Assembly (NCBI RefSeq): GCF_028583425.1
Contig: NC_072799.1
Span: 85,856,217 to 85,920,216 of the forward strand
Source of the DNA: Eublepharis macularius
Taxonomy: Eukaryota; Chordata; Lepidosauria; Squamata; Eublepharidae
Direction: 5' to 3'
DNA length: 64,000 nucleotides
Position numbers and translations under genes: made by a program. Positions 58,501 to 62,248 of this stretch are shown here, piece after piece (the stretch's first letter is position 1; every line of letters starts with the position of its first letter). The notes beneath the pieces were generated by a model that ran no database searches, had not been told where the DNA came from, and was given only the letters and a program-made list of their open reading frames with translations.

Positions 58501-59014
58501 GCAGATCCATGTGTCTGAACTCTCAGAACAGCTCCTCTGGTATATCAACCTGGGAACTGAGGACCAATTTAAAGAGCAAAGGGAGCAATATCAAGGAATG
58601 CAGGACCCTCCCTCCACATGCCATTCCCCCTGTACAGCTGCTGTTCCAGTGACTTTTCTGTCAGCTGGGCTCACATCTGGGATAGAAACCTGCCCAAGGG
58701 GAAAAGGATGTCAGGATACAAACGTTCAGGGAGTTAAACCATGGCCAGTGGAAGACTCTGTCATTCTCTTCCCATAGGCCCTCTTGCTCTTAAAATCAGT
58801 TCCCCACCCAACAACTTTCTACAGTCAGTTTGGTGTAGTGGTTAAGAGCGGCAAGACTCTAATCTGGAGAACCAGGTTTGATTCCCCACTCCTCCACTTA
58901 AAGCCAGCTGGGTGTTAAATGGTCCTTTGAAACAAAAGCAGTTACCTTCTCTTCCACTTCATGCCTTCTTCCATGCAAACTTGCTGGGCTTAATGAATCT
59001 GGTGTGCCACCTGA
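18836..59014 (-). CDS. CRACD: CRACD (KIAA1211), capping-protein-inhibiting regulator of actin dynamics, 3' six coding exons
   Basis: Exons in transcript order: 59014-58946, 54552-54373, 44788-41797, 33248-33058, 31847-31679, 18996-18836. Every junction is GT/AG and the phases fit (0, 0, 1, 0, 1), giving 1,253 residues plus stop; the N-terminal exons are beyond 64000. In order: a Ser/Pro segment; a basic stretch with SRPKRHH; a very long Glu/Gln/Lys coiled-coil-like region; the conserved [58 protein letters not shown]; then [17 protein letters not shown], and the C-terminus [16 protein letters not shown]. Family knowledge: CRACD binds and inhibits F-actin capping protein in epithelial cells. 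The order of domains and the AASDH neighbour support the call. Introns carry a chromovirus, a full-length L1 and many smaller repeats. Confidence 0.95.
19255..19784 (-). mobile_element. L2 LINE RT fragment
   Basis: The - strand carries [29 protein letters not shown] and a decayed LLDLSA.FDT box, the order seen in L2 reverse transcriptase, with several stops and shifts. It lies in the last CRACD intron. Confidence 0.75.
19785..20536. repeat. large inverted repeat around a TTTG microsatellite
   Basis: Segment 19785-19906 recurs inverted at 20419-20536 with about 90% identity by eye (for example AGAACAACATTCTGGCTTTA on the right arm). The spacer of about 510 bases holds the (TTTG)n tract. Confidence 0.85.
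19972..20064 (+). repeat. (TTTG)n microsatellite
   Basis: About 23 TTTG units with a few imperfect ones at the start. It gives long shadow frames on both strands. Confidence 0.95.
20769..20960 (+). repeat. degenerate inverted-repeat element, CTCTCTACACGAGA family, left part
   Basis: Begins GAGTCTCTCTACACGAGAC and includes CTTAGCCAGGAAGGGTAGTT, shared with 53886-54146 and, inverted, with the end of 33760-34009. Confidence 0.45.
21060..21485 (+). repeat. possible solo LTR
   Basis: Unannotated block with AATAAA at 21406-21411 about 75 bases before a ...CCTGACA end, similar to the ...CTGACA end of the chromovirus LTR. No matching TGTCAG start or target duplication was found. Confidence 0.25.
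21676..22548. repeat. two-tier minisatellite with CA and CT tracts
   Basis: A core close to AGAATGAACTCAAAGCAGC recurs about twelve times. To about 22080 the units are about 40-75 bp with CACACA spacers. From there to 22548 they are about 85-145 bp and include CTTAGCCTCCTCTGCAGAG and CT/CA runs (22351-22407). Confidence 0.85.
22980..23440. mobile_element. second hAT-like MITE with a perfect 50-bp internal palindrome
   Basis: 461 bp bounded by TAGAGATGTTCAC and GTGCACACCCCTA, with the exact 8-bp duplication CTGAAGAC at 22972-22979 and 23441-23448. Internal hairpins: 23021-23035 with 23050-23064, and a perfect spacer-less palindrome at 23288-23337. It has no coding capacity. Confidence 0.9.
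24057..24388 (+). mobile_element. palindromic hAT-like MITE, copy 2
   Basis: 332 bp with the same termini. Flanks GGTATTTG / AGTATTTG match in 7 of 8 bases. It contains an extra left module (GATGTCACTTTGGGTCAGC). Confidence 0.9.
24756..24760. repeat. gypsy target-site duplication, left copy (ACAGG)
   Basis: ACAGG immediately before the LTR's TGTCAG; the same five bases follow the other LTR at 31537-31541. Confidence 0.93.
24761..25185 (-). repeat. 3' LTR of the chromovirus
   Basis: 425 bp starting TGTCAGAACTG and ending GGACCTGACA on +. It aligns end to end with 31114-31536, with one substitution (near position 24848) and an extra TG near 24905. Confidence 0.96.
25186..25198 (-). other. polypurine tract of the chromovirus
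   Basis: On the - strand AGAGGGGGCAGAA abuts the 3' LTR start, as expected for the plus-strand primer. Confidence 0.75.
25197..25430 (-). pseudogene. integrase C-terminal chromodomain, frameshifted
   Basis: 77-codon frame with [33 protein letters not shown]: the chromodomain pattern (aromatic cage positions Y, W, W-like). It belongs after VSLLKK of the integrase but lies one frame off. Chromodomains of chromoviruses are thought to direct integration to particular chromatin. This is not a host CBX gene: there is no intron and it sits inside the element. Confidence 0.9.
25397..26569 (-). pseudogene. pol: pol, second part: integrase
   Basis: 390-codon frame overlapping the first part by about 107 bases, separated by a frameshift at a G-run. 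HHCC zinc-binding domain ([10 protein letters not shown] ... CPICLSAK). Catalytic DDE residues are visible in [17 protein letters not shown] and DGQSEKTNQ. The C-terminal part ([32 protein letters not shown]) is typical of Ty3/Gypsy integrases. The frame ends prematurely at 25397, because a second shift near 25430 cuts off the chromodomain. Confidence 0.93.
26463..28559 (-). pseudogene. pol: pol, first part: protease, reverse transcriptase, RNase H (active-site mutant)
   Basis: About 698 codons, open further upstream to the frameshift site, so the TTG at 28559 is not a real start. Protease LIDSGCSRD (Asp17-Ser-Gly). RT motifs [18 protein letters not shown] (first catalytic Asp present), [10 protein letters not shown], then YLDG at residues 333-336, where the family has YxDD (Gly codon 27554-27552). 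RNase H has [16 protein letters not shown]. The frame leaves the true one near a run of ten Gs at about 26572-26581, beyond which integrase continues in another frame. Confidence 0.93.
28581..28667 (-). promoter_or_regulatory. -1 ribosomal frameshift signal between gag and pol
   Basis: Slippery heptamer G GGA AAC at 28667-28661 in the gag frame (TCG GGA AAC), then a 6-nt spacer. A 9-bp stem follows (28654-28646 with 28631-28623, one G-U), whose 14-nt loop contains GGACCCA (28640-28634). That loop is complementary over 7 bases to TGGGTCC at 28587-28581, giving an H-type pseudoknot. The -1 frame is open from the heptamer into pol. PEG10, a domesticated Sushi relative, uses the same heptamer. 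Confidence 0.85.
28643..30631 (-). CDS. gag: gag of the chromovirus
   Basis: About 662 codons. The first in-frame start used here is GTG, and the true start is probably further upstream in the displaced frame. From the N-terminus: an acidic/polar region; a long Pro/Gly-rich low-complexity region with two near-duplicate EPCPEDP...TP blocks; a conserved capsid-like domain ([43 protein letters not shown]); and a CCHC zinc knuckle [14 protein letters not shown]. It ends at TAA 28645-28643, just after a frameshift signal. Two G-runs on this strand, one of about 13, lie near its end and are prone to indels. Confidence 0.93.
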   Translation of the reverse strand: MQLQSRTIAIDSGISAITGLTKGVLAARSQEEQGVEAPLPWQQTLTTGPLTETMPTSQTAGAVGYTEQEEETTDSLLENRLVNMEESLANAVHLLSVLVAGDRGRDPPAGLPDISQSLSNLQNLLPRPGGPIQLWPQQPPETGDEDSVTGEGPCPEDPCPDEPRPEQPVTPGDDGADGGGGEPCPEDPRPDRPITPAGSGTGGGGGEPGRPLEPASPIVPPPTTQANQPPSLPGGTTPPVVPGAGRPLQTPGPRGDTVPLQPISPHPRPLRPAPTPLQPVPGGLPRGRPTPFRPAPVHPAPRGPLQPIPGAPPPHQPQPYPQQPPPQLPPTPRQPPLQLAPLDVYPMPAPAPRQDLPMGWVKLDATFDGVPSKLGFFLVQVVQFFNRWGHLFGSEASQIEHLGSRLQGKAADWYVGLYNLGAPELDTLQGLVDAIRAQYEDPLEETRARTELQAIRQGSMSARDYATKFRQLAAKCPRCEESTKIILYKQGLNPKLLDRALMQDNPPTLLGWIQLTCEVENRLLEVRLVEQHQQPPGQRRSSTPIRGSRGAGYATRGARDARWQQGLCLQCGQGGHFAAQCPYRPVQRPLLQLRRPAPAAYPAPPRPTPAPRTARGRGASRRNPPERGLELEEVMEYDPTALTGGGGENPESPASGNEMDLS
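30694..31089 (-). pseudogene. N-terminal part of gag, frameshifted from the rest
   Basis: 131-codon frame starting [12 protein letters not shown] just inside the 5' LTR and ending at TGA 30696-30694. Before that stop, the main gag frame is already open on the same strand (it continues upstream of 30631 to at least about 30750), so a single indel near 30700-30760 appears to separate the two. The start at 31089 is the first ATG of the transcript's internal region. It could instead be a short upstream ORF. Confidence 0.55.
31114..31536 (-). repeat. 5' LTR of the chromovirus
   Basis: 423 bp, nearly identical to 24761-25185. The internal region begins at 31113. No TGG-type primer-binding start is seen directly next to the LTR, so the priming tRNA is not identified; self-priming, as proposed for Tf1/Sushi relatives, is possible. 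Confidence 0.96.
31537..31541. repeat. gypsy target-site duplication, right copy (ACAGG)
   Basis: ACAGG immediately after CTGACA of the 5' LTR, identical to 24756-24760. Confidence 0.93.
31679..31847 (-). CDS. CRACD: CRACD exon, [11 protein letters not shown] region
   Basis: Acceptor AG at 31849-31848, donor GT at 31678-31677. Encodes [16 protein letters not shown] through [18 protein letters not shown], leaving one base that joins the terminal exon as a Val codon. The gypsy element ends only 138 bases downstream of its donor. Confidence 0.95.
31905..32110. repeat. dispersed repeat fragment related to 38960-39712
   Basis: Shares CCTTACCTGGGGCC and CCAATAAAATTCAAA-like blocks with the start of 38960-39712, allowing for divergence. 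Confidence 0.35.
32560..32700 (+). repeat. dispersed repeat 3' end with (AAAT)n tail
   Basis: Ends GAGAAAGGTGGACTATAAAT then AAAGTAAATAAATAAATAAA, a widespread reptile repeat terminus. Confidence 0.5.
33058..33248 (-). CDS. CRACD: CRACD exon, [17 protein letters not shown] region
   Basis: Acceptor AG at 33250-33249, donor GT at 33057-33056. Starts with two bases completing a codon, then [40 protein letters not shown] and a charged helix [13 protein letters not shown]. This is the best conserved block of the family. Confidence 0.96.
33619..33767. repeat. perfect 29-bp inverted repeat
   Basis: 33619-33647 (starting CTGCCTGCCCCTGGGG) and 33739-33767 are exact reverse complements, separated by 91 bases. 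Pairing extends about 10 bases inward with mismatches. Confidence 0.95.
33760..34009 (-). repeat. degenerate inverted-repeat element, CTCTCTACACGAGA family
   Basis: Contains the same core as 53998-54050 (GTTTATTTCATCTTCACCTC) and ends CATCCTCGTGTAACTCATCT, then TGTGTAGAGAGACTCT, the inverse of the family start. Confidence 0.45.
34739..35032 (-). mobile_element. palindromic hAT-like MITE, copy 3 (reverse)
   Basis: 294 bp in opposite orientation. Flanks GTACTAGA / GTACTAGG match in 7 of 8; the terminal base pattern is slightly decayed (GCCCCG). Confidence 0.9.
35655..35784 (-). repeat. dispersed repeat, inverted copy of the same family
   Basis: Reads CATCTGACGAAGAGAACTTG, CTTAAAGGTGCTACTGGACT, ACAGACTAACACGGCTAACT on +, a very common reptile repeat end. 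Confidence 0.65.
35843..36436. mobile_element. foldback element with about 150-bp terminal inverted repeats
   Basis: 594 bp. The left arm from TTCCAACCTAAA to about 36000 reappears inverted at about 36280-36436, including TGTGCACAAAATATAGGTTA and GAACGTTTTAGCAATTTTTA on the right arm. The centre has GATGCGTTTCGGCCCTAAGG, a block familiar from dispersed repeats. No clear target duplication. Confidence 0.7.
37985..38366 (-). mobile_element. palindromic hAT-like MITE, copy 4 (reverse)
   Basis: 382 bp. Exact 8-bp duplication CCCATAAT on both sides. One of the longer variants. Confidence 0.93.
38960..39712 (+). repeat. LTR-like dispersed repeat ending AATAAAGTTGTGGCC
   Basis: GC-rich block whose last 100 bases contain CAATAAAGTTGTGGCC then GTGTGGGTCTGAGTTTGCC. 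The 63.5-63.9 kb block ends similarly. Several overlapping open frames here have no recognisable protein. Confidence 0.35.
39783..40446. mobile_element. GGCCGT-ended DNA transposon, longer relative
   Basis: 664 bp with inverted ends GGCCGTTGTCACACGGGC / GCCCGTGTGACGACGGCC. The flanks share TTG (39780-39782, 40447-40449). The interior has no long open frame. The target duplication is short, so its limits could be off by one or two bases. Confidence 0.65.
40617..41240 (-). repeat. AT-rich segment, possibly an L1 3' UTR remnant
   Basis: Very AT-rich, with a T-rich lower end like the 3' end of a - strand LINE and similar texture to 45570-46200. No coding similarity is seen. Confidence 0.3.
41314..41515. 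mobile_element. GGCC-ended palindromic MITE, 3-bp target duplication
   Basis: 202 bp. Arms starting GGCCGTTTCCACACGGCTTA are inverted at the other end through GAACCCGGAACGCTGTGCAA, so almost the whole element is one hairpin. CTT flanks both sides (41311-41313, 41516-41518). A 3-bp duplication suggests PIF/Harbinger (inference). Confidence 0.8.
41797..44788 (-). CDS. CRACD: CRACD large exon (997 codons)
   Basis: Acceptor AG at 44790-44789; donor GT at 41796-41795. The continuous frame runs on into the intron to 41669, but those last 42 residues are read-through: the donor follows EPLKR, and the leftover base fits the next exon's phase. The exon starts [12 protein letters not shown], before the first internal Met at 44755. 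Roughly its first 350 residues are a Glu/Gln/Lys/Arg-rich, probably coiled-coil or single-helix region built of degenerate repeats around [12 protein letters not shown]. The rest holds the conserved family motifs and several Ser/Pro-rich segments, including the KKKKRYS basic patch. Confidence 0.96.
45535..45552. repeat. L1 target-site duplication, left copy (18 bp)
   Basis: CCTAGCTGCTACCTTCTT, identical to 51695-51712. Seen from the element's strand it begins AAGAAG, compatible with target-primed integration. Confidence 0.95.
45570..46230 (-). other. L1 3' UTR
   Basis: AT-rich sequence between the ORF2 stop and the poly(A) tail. An AATAAAAATTTTTC stretch on the - strand (about 45570-45585) just before the tail can serve as the element's poly(A) signal. 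Confidence 0.85.
46231..49992 (-). CDS. L1 ORF2 protein: endonuclease and reverse transcriptase
   Basis: 1,253 residues, uninterrupted. The AP-type endonuclease shows [32 protein letters not shown] and [11 protein letters not shown] motifs are [50 protein letters not shown], and the catalytic FADD at residues 695-698 (47910-47899). Near the C-terminus a Cys/His cluster [18 protein letters not shown] is present. The length matches L1 ORF2. It performs target-primed reverse transcription with ORF1p. Confidence 0.97.
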   Translation of the reverse strand: MSMECKVLSWNVNGLNSPNKRKNTFHWLLKQKCDIVCLQETHIRKQDVKYLKSGKLGKEFVAASNKKKRGVVLYIKEELQPKFVMRDVEARFVAVECIWNLKRVLVVGLYAPNGAKESFFEDLRKHLDDLAYDQIILAGDFNGVTDLELDKKTTTAQKKRGLLPKLFFELIQQETLEDVWRREYPKSRQFTFYSARHSTLSRIDMIWASKDLALWTKEVEIMPMVGSDHNPIMWKFGKKRKRKAWRINEDLLQERENMEILRRETKFFIQYNVNKEVPTNKVWDAYKAVVRGILMDLNGRARKKKEEKRQEIEEKIKAKEIQLKKRPRKKKVYQEIKILQEQLTAMSNKELEWNLKRLNQKAFEGANKPGKYLAWQLKKKREKKIINKICEDNKTYLEQATISRAFYKFYAKLYNKKEVNKESIASYLEKTKLPEISEAWRNKLNSEVTDEEISKAIQSANLGKAPGPDGLTAKFYKTMANELAPFLKEVMNGVLRDQRIPETWSEANISLIPKEGQDLTNVKNYRPISLLNNDYKIFAKILEERLKGWLSEVIEEEQAGFLPDRQIRDNLRTVINAIEYYDKRCDKEVGFFFVDAEKAFDNLNWDFMFATMEKLQLGERFIRAIKEIYRDQTAAIVVNDELTKKLTISKGTRQGCPLSPLLFILVLEILMIQIRQDDEIRGIKIKDYSYKVRAFADDIMLIVEDPLENMPRVIDKIKEFGDLAGFFINKKKSKILCKNMTKQKQQLLMETTDCEVTSKVKYLGVELTAKNIDLFKNNYEKLWTQIERDLIKWNRLNLSWLGRIAAVKMNVLPRVMFLLQTIPIIRDSKQFEKWQRKISDFVWAGKKPRVKVKVLQDAKERGGMQLPNLRLYHDAICLVWLKEWMTLKNKKLLALEGYKKIFGWHAYLWHDKVKVNSMFLHHFVRRSLYIIWKKYRIYLQEGTPLWVVPYEVIDPRAVDNEQQCLTYKEITKTEASKLRIKTQEELSPNYDWFQYRQIRDLYNSDSVKGGIRIENSELEQTLLKEDKKRISKVYQVLLKWYTEDEIVKTQMVKWAINFNKEITMEAWEYLWKTTMKTTTCINIKENIYKMIYRWYMTPKKIALGNLNTSNKCWKCKKHEGSLYHMWWSCEVARQYWGEIIREMSEILQFQINKNPELLLLNLGMEGIPAQHRTLIFYMTAAARLLYAQKWKVQEVPTIEDWTYKLLYMAEMDKMTRKLRDLDSGQFNTDWEKLKQYLEKKWEVGGKLWQFENY
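49989..50783 (-). CDS. L1 ORF1 protein
   Basis: 264 residues. A heptad-rich coiled coil covers about residues 10-100 ([20 protein letters not shown] and on), followed by an RRM-like domain ([13 protein letters not shown]), then a basic C-terminal domain ([30 protein letters not shown]). This is the trimeric, RNA-binding, chaperone type of ORF1p that coats L1 RNA. It starts at ATG 50783 and stops at TGA 49991-49989, which overlaps the ORF2 start codon as ATGA. Confidence 0.94.
   Translation of the reverse strand: MSKKEWQSAIENLDKNLDKKLLDMIKELKDTKLELIKEVKEVTQTVKSELSEVKKGMETIRSELQGTQQRVKTVEDAMENLADTQQTEMRLVKGRMSVAETKHMEKQLRFRGLPEVEGKSAREQMTEVLAEYLGKEEEEVVAILDVAYRVNSRIATQRKLPRDVIVQFTTRNMKERIVTKQFQDPLEIDGKTIIIMKELPRSVLLDRKKYKVLIQILKDMKIRYRWELPEGVSFEFGGAKKRIRSEREMERFIKDNEKDLPTRS
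50784..51694 (-). promoter_or_regulatory. L1 5' UTR / internal promoter
   Basis: About 910 bases between the element's 5' end and the ORF1 start. The outer third (about 51460-51694) is GC- and CpG-rich, unlike the AT-rich surroundings, as expected of an internal pol II promoter. Confidence 0.75.
51695..51712. repeat. L1 target-site duplication, right copy (18 bp)
   Basis: Exact match to 45535-45552, directly adjoining the 5' end of the element. Confidence 0.95.
52203..52511 (+). mobile_element. tRNA-derived SINE with (CTG)n(TAA)n tail
   Basis: Same family as 16992-17245: GTGCAGTGGTTAAGAGCAGT, GGTTTGATTCC, GGCGGTATATAAATATAATG, then CTG repeats and about 18 TAA units (about 52456-52510). Confidence 0.85.
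53886..54146. repeat. inverted-repeat element, CTCTCTACACGAGA family
   Basis: Left arm CTCTCTACACGAGACCTCTT through AGCCGGGAAGCGTAGTTT is mirrored on the right by AACTATGCTTCCTGGCTAAC and CTTGAGCATCCTCGTGTAC. It lies about 230 bases downstream (in CRACD's direction) of the exon 54373-54552. Confidence 0.55.
54373..54552 (-). CDS. CRACD: CRACD exon, SRPKRHH segment
   Basis: Acceptor AG at 54554-54553, donor GT at 54372-54371; exactly 60 codons. Reads [39 protein letters not shown], then [18 protein letters not shown]. The RPK core after a hydrophobic/basic lead resembles capping-protein-interaction motifs, which would suit the known role (inference). Confidence 0.94.
55700..56102 (+). mobile_element. 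palindromic hAT-like MITE, copy 5
   Basis: 403 bp, the longest copy. Flanks TGTGTGTG on both sides (8 bp, though inside a TG-rich site). Long spurious open frames cover it on both strands. Confidence 0.9.
56985..57980 (+). mobile_element. CR1 LINE 3' fragment with RT remnant
   Basis: Truncated at the 5' end. It encodes [20 protein letters not shown] and the RT catalytic box [10 protein letters not shown], then frameshifts near 57440, and resumes as [18 protein letters not shown]. It ends at the TATGATTCTATG octamer. Confidence 0.93.
58824..58914 (+). mobile_element. tRNA-derived SINE, 3'-truncated
   Basis: Contains box A TGGTGTAGTGG and box B GGTTTGATTCC, and stops at CAGCTGGGTG, 31 bases from the end of CRACD exon 58946-59014. 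Confidence 0.8.
58946..59014 (-). CDS. CRACD: CRACD small exon (23 codons)
   Basis: Acceptor AG at 59016-59015 after TTTTCT, donor GT at 58945-58944. Reads [20 protein letters not shown] then EEK, joining in phase to VTPVK of the next exon. It matches the family's TPxSLSP...EEKV segment. The next upstream exon, expected to carry a SPMEIV-type motif, was not found before 64000. Confidence 0.85.
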
Positions 59015-60019
59015 CTAGAAAAGAAGATAACATTTGCCAACATCACCACTATCACAGCCATTCAGGAAACAGCAAATCACATAAGAAGCATTCTAAGGCA
59101 TTTTACATTGTAGTCGATGGCAGAATCAAGGGATGAGAAGTTTGCCTTTCTTTTATCCACCTTTCGTGATCAAGCCAATGACATGACAGGTTTCTTATGA
59201 CCCAGTTAAGTGTACTGTAAACAGGGCAACCTGTCCTGCTTTTCTCAATGAGCACAGCATGGATCTAATGTCAACTGTGTTTTAATCCTACAAGGCTGGG
59301 AGGAACTTCAATGGCTCAGATAAGGAACTGTTGTGGTGTGGAATGGTTAAGCCCGTTAATGCTTCATCTGTTATAAATACTGCAGCTTGATTAAAACATC
59401 ACCACTGATATGCAACAACATCTTTGTTCTCTCTATTCATAAATTTGACTCTACTTATGTGTCAAGTCTATCTAAACAGCTCATTTTGGGTTTCAGCACA
59501 TGCAGCATTAAATGTTATGAATAGTAGGCAATTCACACCTTTGAAATAATGACTGACTGACTATCCGCACAAAGCCTTTTCCAAAATTGAAAGACAGTAT
59601 ATATTTTCTATGGTTATTTTTTGTTCTATCAACAGAACAGTGATTCATTTACATAAATTCTCAGTAATTGGTCTTTCAGAAGCATGCAAAAAGAGCTTCA
59701 TTTTGAAAAAATGCTTCCACTTCAGATGCTTTCCTGCAAAGTAAACAAATAAGACTTTGAGACAAAATCTACAGAAGGCTCGGTCTTCGGTGATTCATAG
59801 AGTTGAGCCAAATCTCTTGATTTTACACTGGAATGTTCCAGAGGCAGGGCTGAATCAATTCTACTCCACTCCCTCTGCAATCGGAGCCCATCCTGAGACC
59901 TCTGGCCCAGCGAGAGCAATCTCACCACCAACTTGCCATAATAGATGTAAGCCTGGGGGAATCTGGCCACGCTATGCCCAGCTCGCATGTGATTTCCAGT
60001 ACAGGAAAAGAATAGGGAA

Positions 60020-60093
60020 AGTCTTGAGCGTGTTCTGGAAATGCTTCCAGCTCAACTCATCTGCCTGATCCACTCTCTTGTTTGCACAGCCCA
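60020..60093. repeat. 74-bp segment duplicated at 60821-60892, copy 1
   Basis: GTCTTGAGCGTGTTCTGGAA ... CTGATCCACTCTCTTG. About 85-90% identical by eye to 60821-60892. MITE copy 6 and an L1 fragment lie between. Confidence 0.8.
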
Positions 60094-60104
60094 TATGGTT
60101 AGCA

Positions 60105-60356
60105 CAGGGCTTTTTTTCTGGGAAAAGAGGTGGTGGAACTCGGGTTGCCCTCGGAGAAAATGGTCACATGGCTGGTGGCCCCGCCCCCTGATCTCCAGAC
60201 AGAGGGGAGTTGAGATTGCCTTCCGTGCCGCTGTGCAGAGGGCAATCTAAACACCCCTCTGTCTGGAGATCAGGGGGCGGGGCTACCAGCCATGTGACCA
60301 TTTTCAAGAGGTTCCAGAACTCCGTTCCCCCGCGTTCCCGCTGAAAAAAAGCCCTG
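60105..60356 (+). mobile_element. palindromic hAT-like MITE, copy 6
   Basis: 252 bp, the shortest copy. Exact 8-bp duplication GGTTAGCA on both sides, so it is probably the youngest or best preserved insertion. Confidence 0.95.
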
Positions 60357-60384
60357 GGTTAGCATACAAATTGAGGAAGGAGAA

Positions 60385-60815
60385 AGAAAATGATTTGGAA
60401 GATACAAGAGGAACATAAAGTACTAACAGATAGTGGAGATATTAAAAAAGCCTTCTACAAATATTATCAGAATTTATATAGAAGAGATATTGATGGATAA
60501 AATAGAGGAGTATCTTAAAAGGCAAAATTTACCAGACATTTCTGATGAACAAAGATAATCTATGAATGGGCACATAACAGTTGGGGAAGTAACAGAAGCT
60601 ATTAAAAAGATCAAGTTGGGAAAGTCTCCAGGACCAGATGGATTATCAGGCTTGTATTATAAGTGTTTTTAAAGACAAAATATTAATTCACTTAAAAAAC
60701 ACAATGAATTATATTTTGCAAGGGGGGTAAGATGCCTGAATCCTGGAAAGAGGCATTTATTACTTTAATACTGAAAGAGAGTCAAGATTTGACTTTAACA
60801 AAAAAATTTCATTGT
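60385..60815 (+). mobile_element. degenerate L1 ORF2 fragment
   Basis: Scattered frames encode KKIKLGKSPGPDGLSGLYY and PESWKEAFITLI, the RT entry region of L1 ORF2, with stops. It is a different, older subfamily from the full-length copy at 45.5-51.7 kb. Confidence 0.8.
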
Positions 60816-60820
60816 TGAAT

Positions 60821-60892
60821 GAGCCTTGAGTGTGTTCTGCAAATGCTTCTGGCTCAACTCGTCTGCCTGATCCACTCTCTTCTTTGCTCAGC
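60821..60892. repeat. 74-bp segment duplicated from 60020-60093, copy 2
   Basis: GCCTTGAGTGTGTTCTGCAA ... CTGATCCACTCTCTTC, in the same orientation as copy 1. Confidence 0.8.
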
Positions 60893-60979
60893 CCAGTCTC
60901 TCACCTGTATAATGGACATTTTAACATCATACTTCATAGAGGGCACACAAAGCTGAATAGGATGCTGTGAATAGGAAGC

Positions 60980-61740
60980 TGTGAATAGGATGCAATTCAA
61001 CAAAGACAAGTGCACAGTATTACATCTGGGCCACAAAAATGGGAAGCACAAATACTGGATGGGGGATACACGTCTGGGCAGTAGTATATGCGAAAGGGAT
61101 CTTGGGGTAAGAGTGGACTGTAAACTAAATATGAGCAAAAAAGGCTAATTCAATCTTGGGTTGTATCAAAGGGGCCATAGCATCGAAATCGCAGGAGGTC
61201 ATAGCCCCTCTCTATACTGCCTTGGTCAGGCCACACCTGGAGTATTGTGTGCACTTCAAAAAGGATGTGGACAAAATCAAGAGGGTGCAGAGGAGAGCGA
61301 CGAGAATGATCAGGGGTCTGGAGACTGAGCCCTATGAGGAAAGGCTGAGGGCCTTGGGAATGTTTAGTTTGGAGAAGAGGAGGTTGAGGGGGGACATGAT
61401 TGCTCTCTTTAAATATTTGAAAGGTTGTCATTTGGAGGAGGGCAAGGAGCTGTTCCAGTTGGCAGCAGAGGGTAGGACCCGAAGCAATGGGCTTAAATTA
61501 CATGCACAAAGGTACCGGCTGGATATTAGGAAAAACTTTTTCACGGTCAGAGTAGTTCAAAAGTGGAATCAGCTGCCTAGGGAGGTGGTGAGCTCCCCTT
61601 CACTGACAGTTTTCAAGAAGAGGCTGGATGAGTACTTGCCAGAGATGCTTTAGGCTGATCCTGCACTGGGCAGGGGGTTGGACTAGATGGTCTGTATGGC
61701 CCCTTCCAACTCTATGATTCTATGGTTCTATGATTCTATG
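60980..61740 (+). mobile_element. CR1 LINE 3' fragment
   Basis: Starts within the RT C-terminal region ([19 protein letters not shown]) and has small internal deletions (for example after the [12 protein letters not shown] stretch). It ends with three octamer units at 61718-61740. Over 90% alike by eye to 57230-57980. Confidence 0.92.
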
Positions 61741-62134
61741 AAGCTTCCTTATACCAAATCAGACCACTGAGAGGAAAAACTCCACCTTGGAAAAAAATCA
61801 AAATCTATCCCAGCAACCTAAACATGATGCCCTCACCATTCAAAAGACATGGACAATGTGCTAAAAACCTTCGTGGATGCCAACAGTATAGGTGAGCTCT
61901 GCACACTAGGGAAAAATGAGCTGAATATACACCCAGAACTCATTAAAGCAGCTTCCAGAATGCTGAACCAAAGCCGGGAAACTAAATTGTAACAAGCCCC
62001 TCCTGCCAAAAAGTTTGTGTGTTTCATTTCGGTTCATACCTTCCAGCAGCAGGCAGGCACTGGGCTCACCTTGCAGGGCAGCAGCTTGTTTTTCCTGAAC
62101 ATGGCCAATCAAATCCCAAGGGGAGCGAAACCTT

Positions 62135-62248
62135 GGCCATTTTCACACTGTTTACCAGCCATGGAACATCGTGCTGGCAGCGTCTTCCTGGTGCGATTTC
62201 ACGTGAGAACGGGATGTTCTGTAGCTGGAAAGCAGTGTGAAAATGGCC
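62135..62248. mobile_element. GGCC-ended MITE, short copy, 3-bp target duplication
   Basis: 114 bp with inverted ends GGCCATTTTCACACTG / CAGTGTGAAAATGGCC, flanked by CTT at 62132-62134 and 62249-62251. Same architecture as 41314-41515. Confidence 0.75.

Larger units (their letters stand above)
54553..58945 (-). other. CRACD intron (4.4 kb)
   Basis: Contains MITE copy 5, a CR1 fragment and the truncated SINE. 54560-55690, 56110-56980 and 57985-58820 are unassigned. Confidence 0.75.

Noticed and set aside
59722..59988. 88-codon - strand frame as an upstream CRACD exon
   Set aside because: No match to the expected family segment, no fitting splice sites in phase, and it adjoins the duplicated 74-bp sequence.
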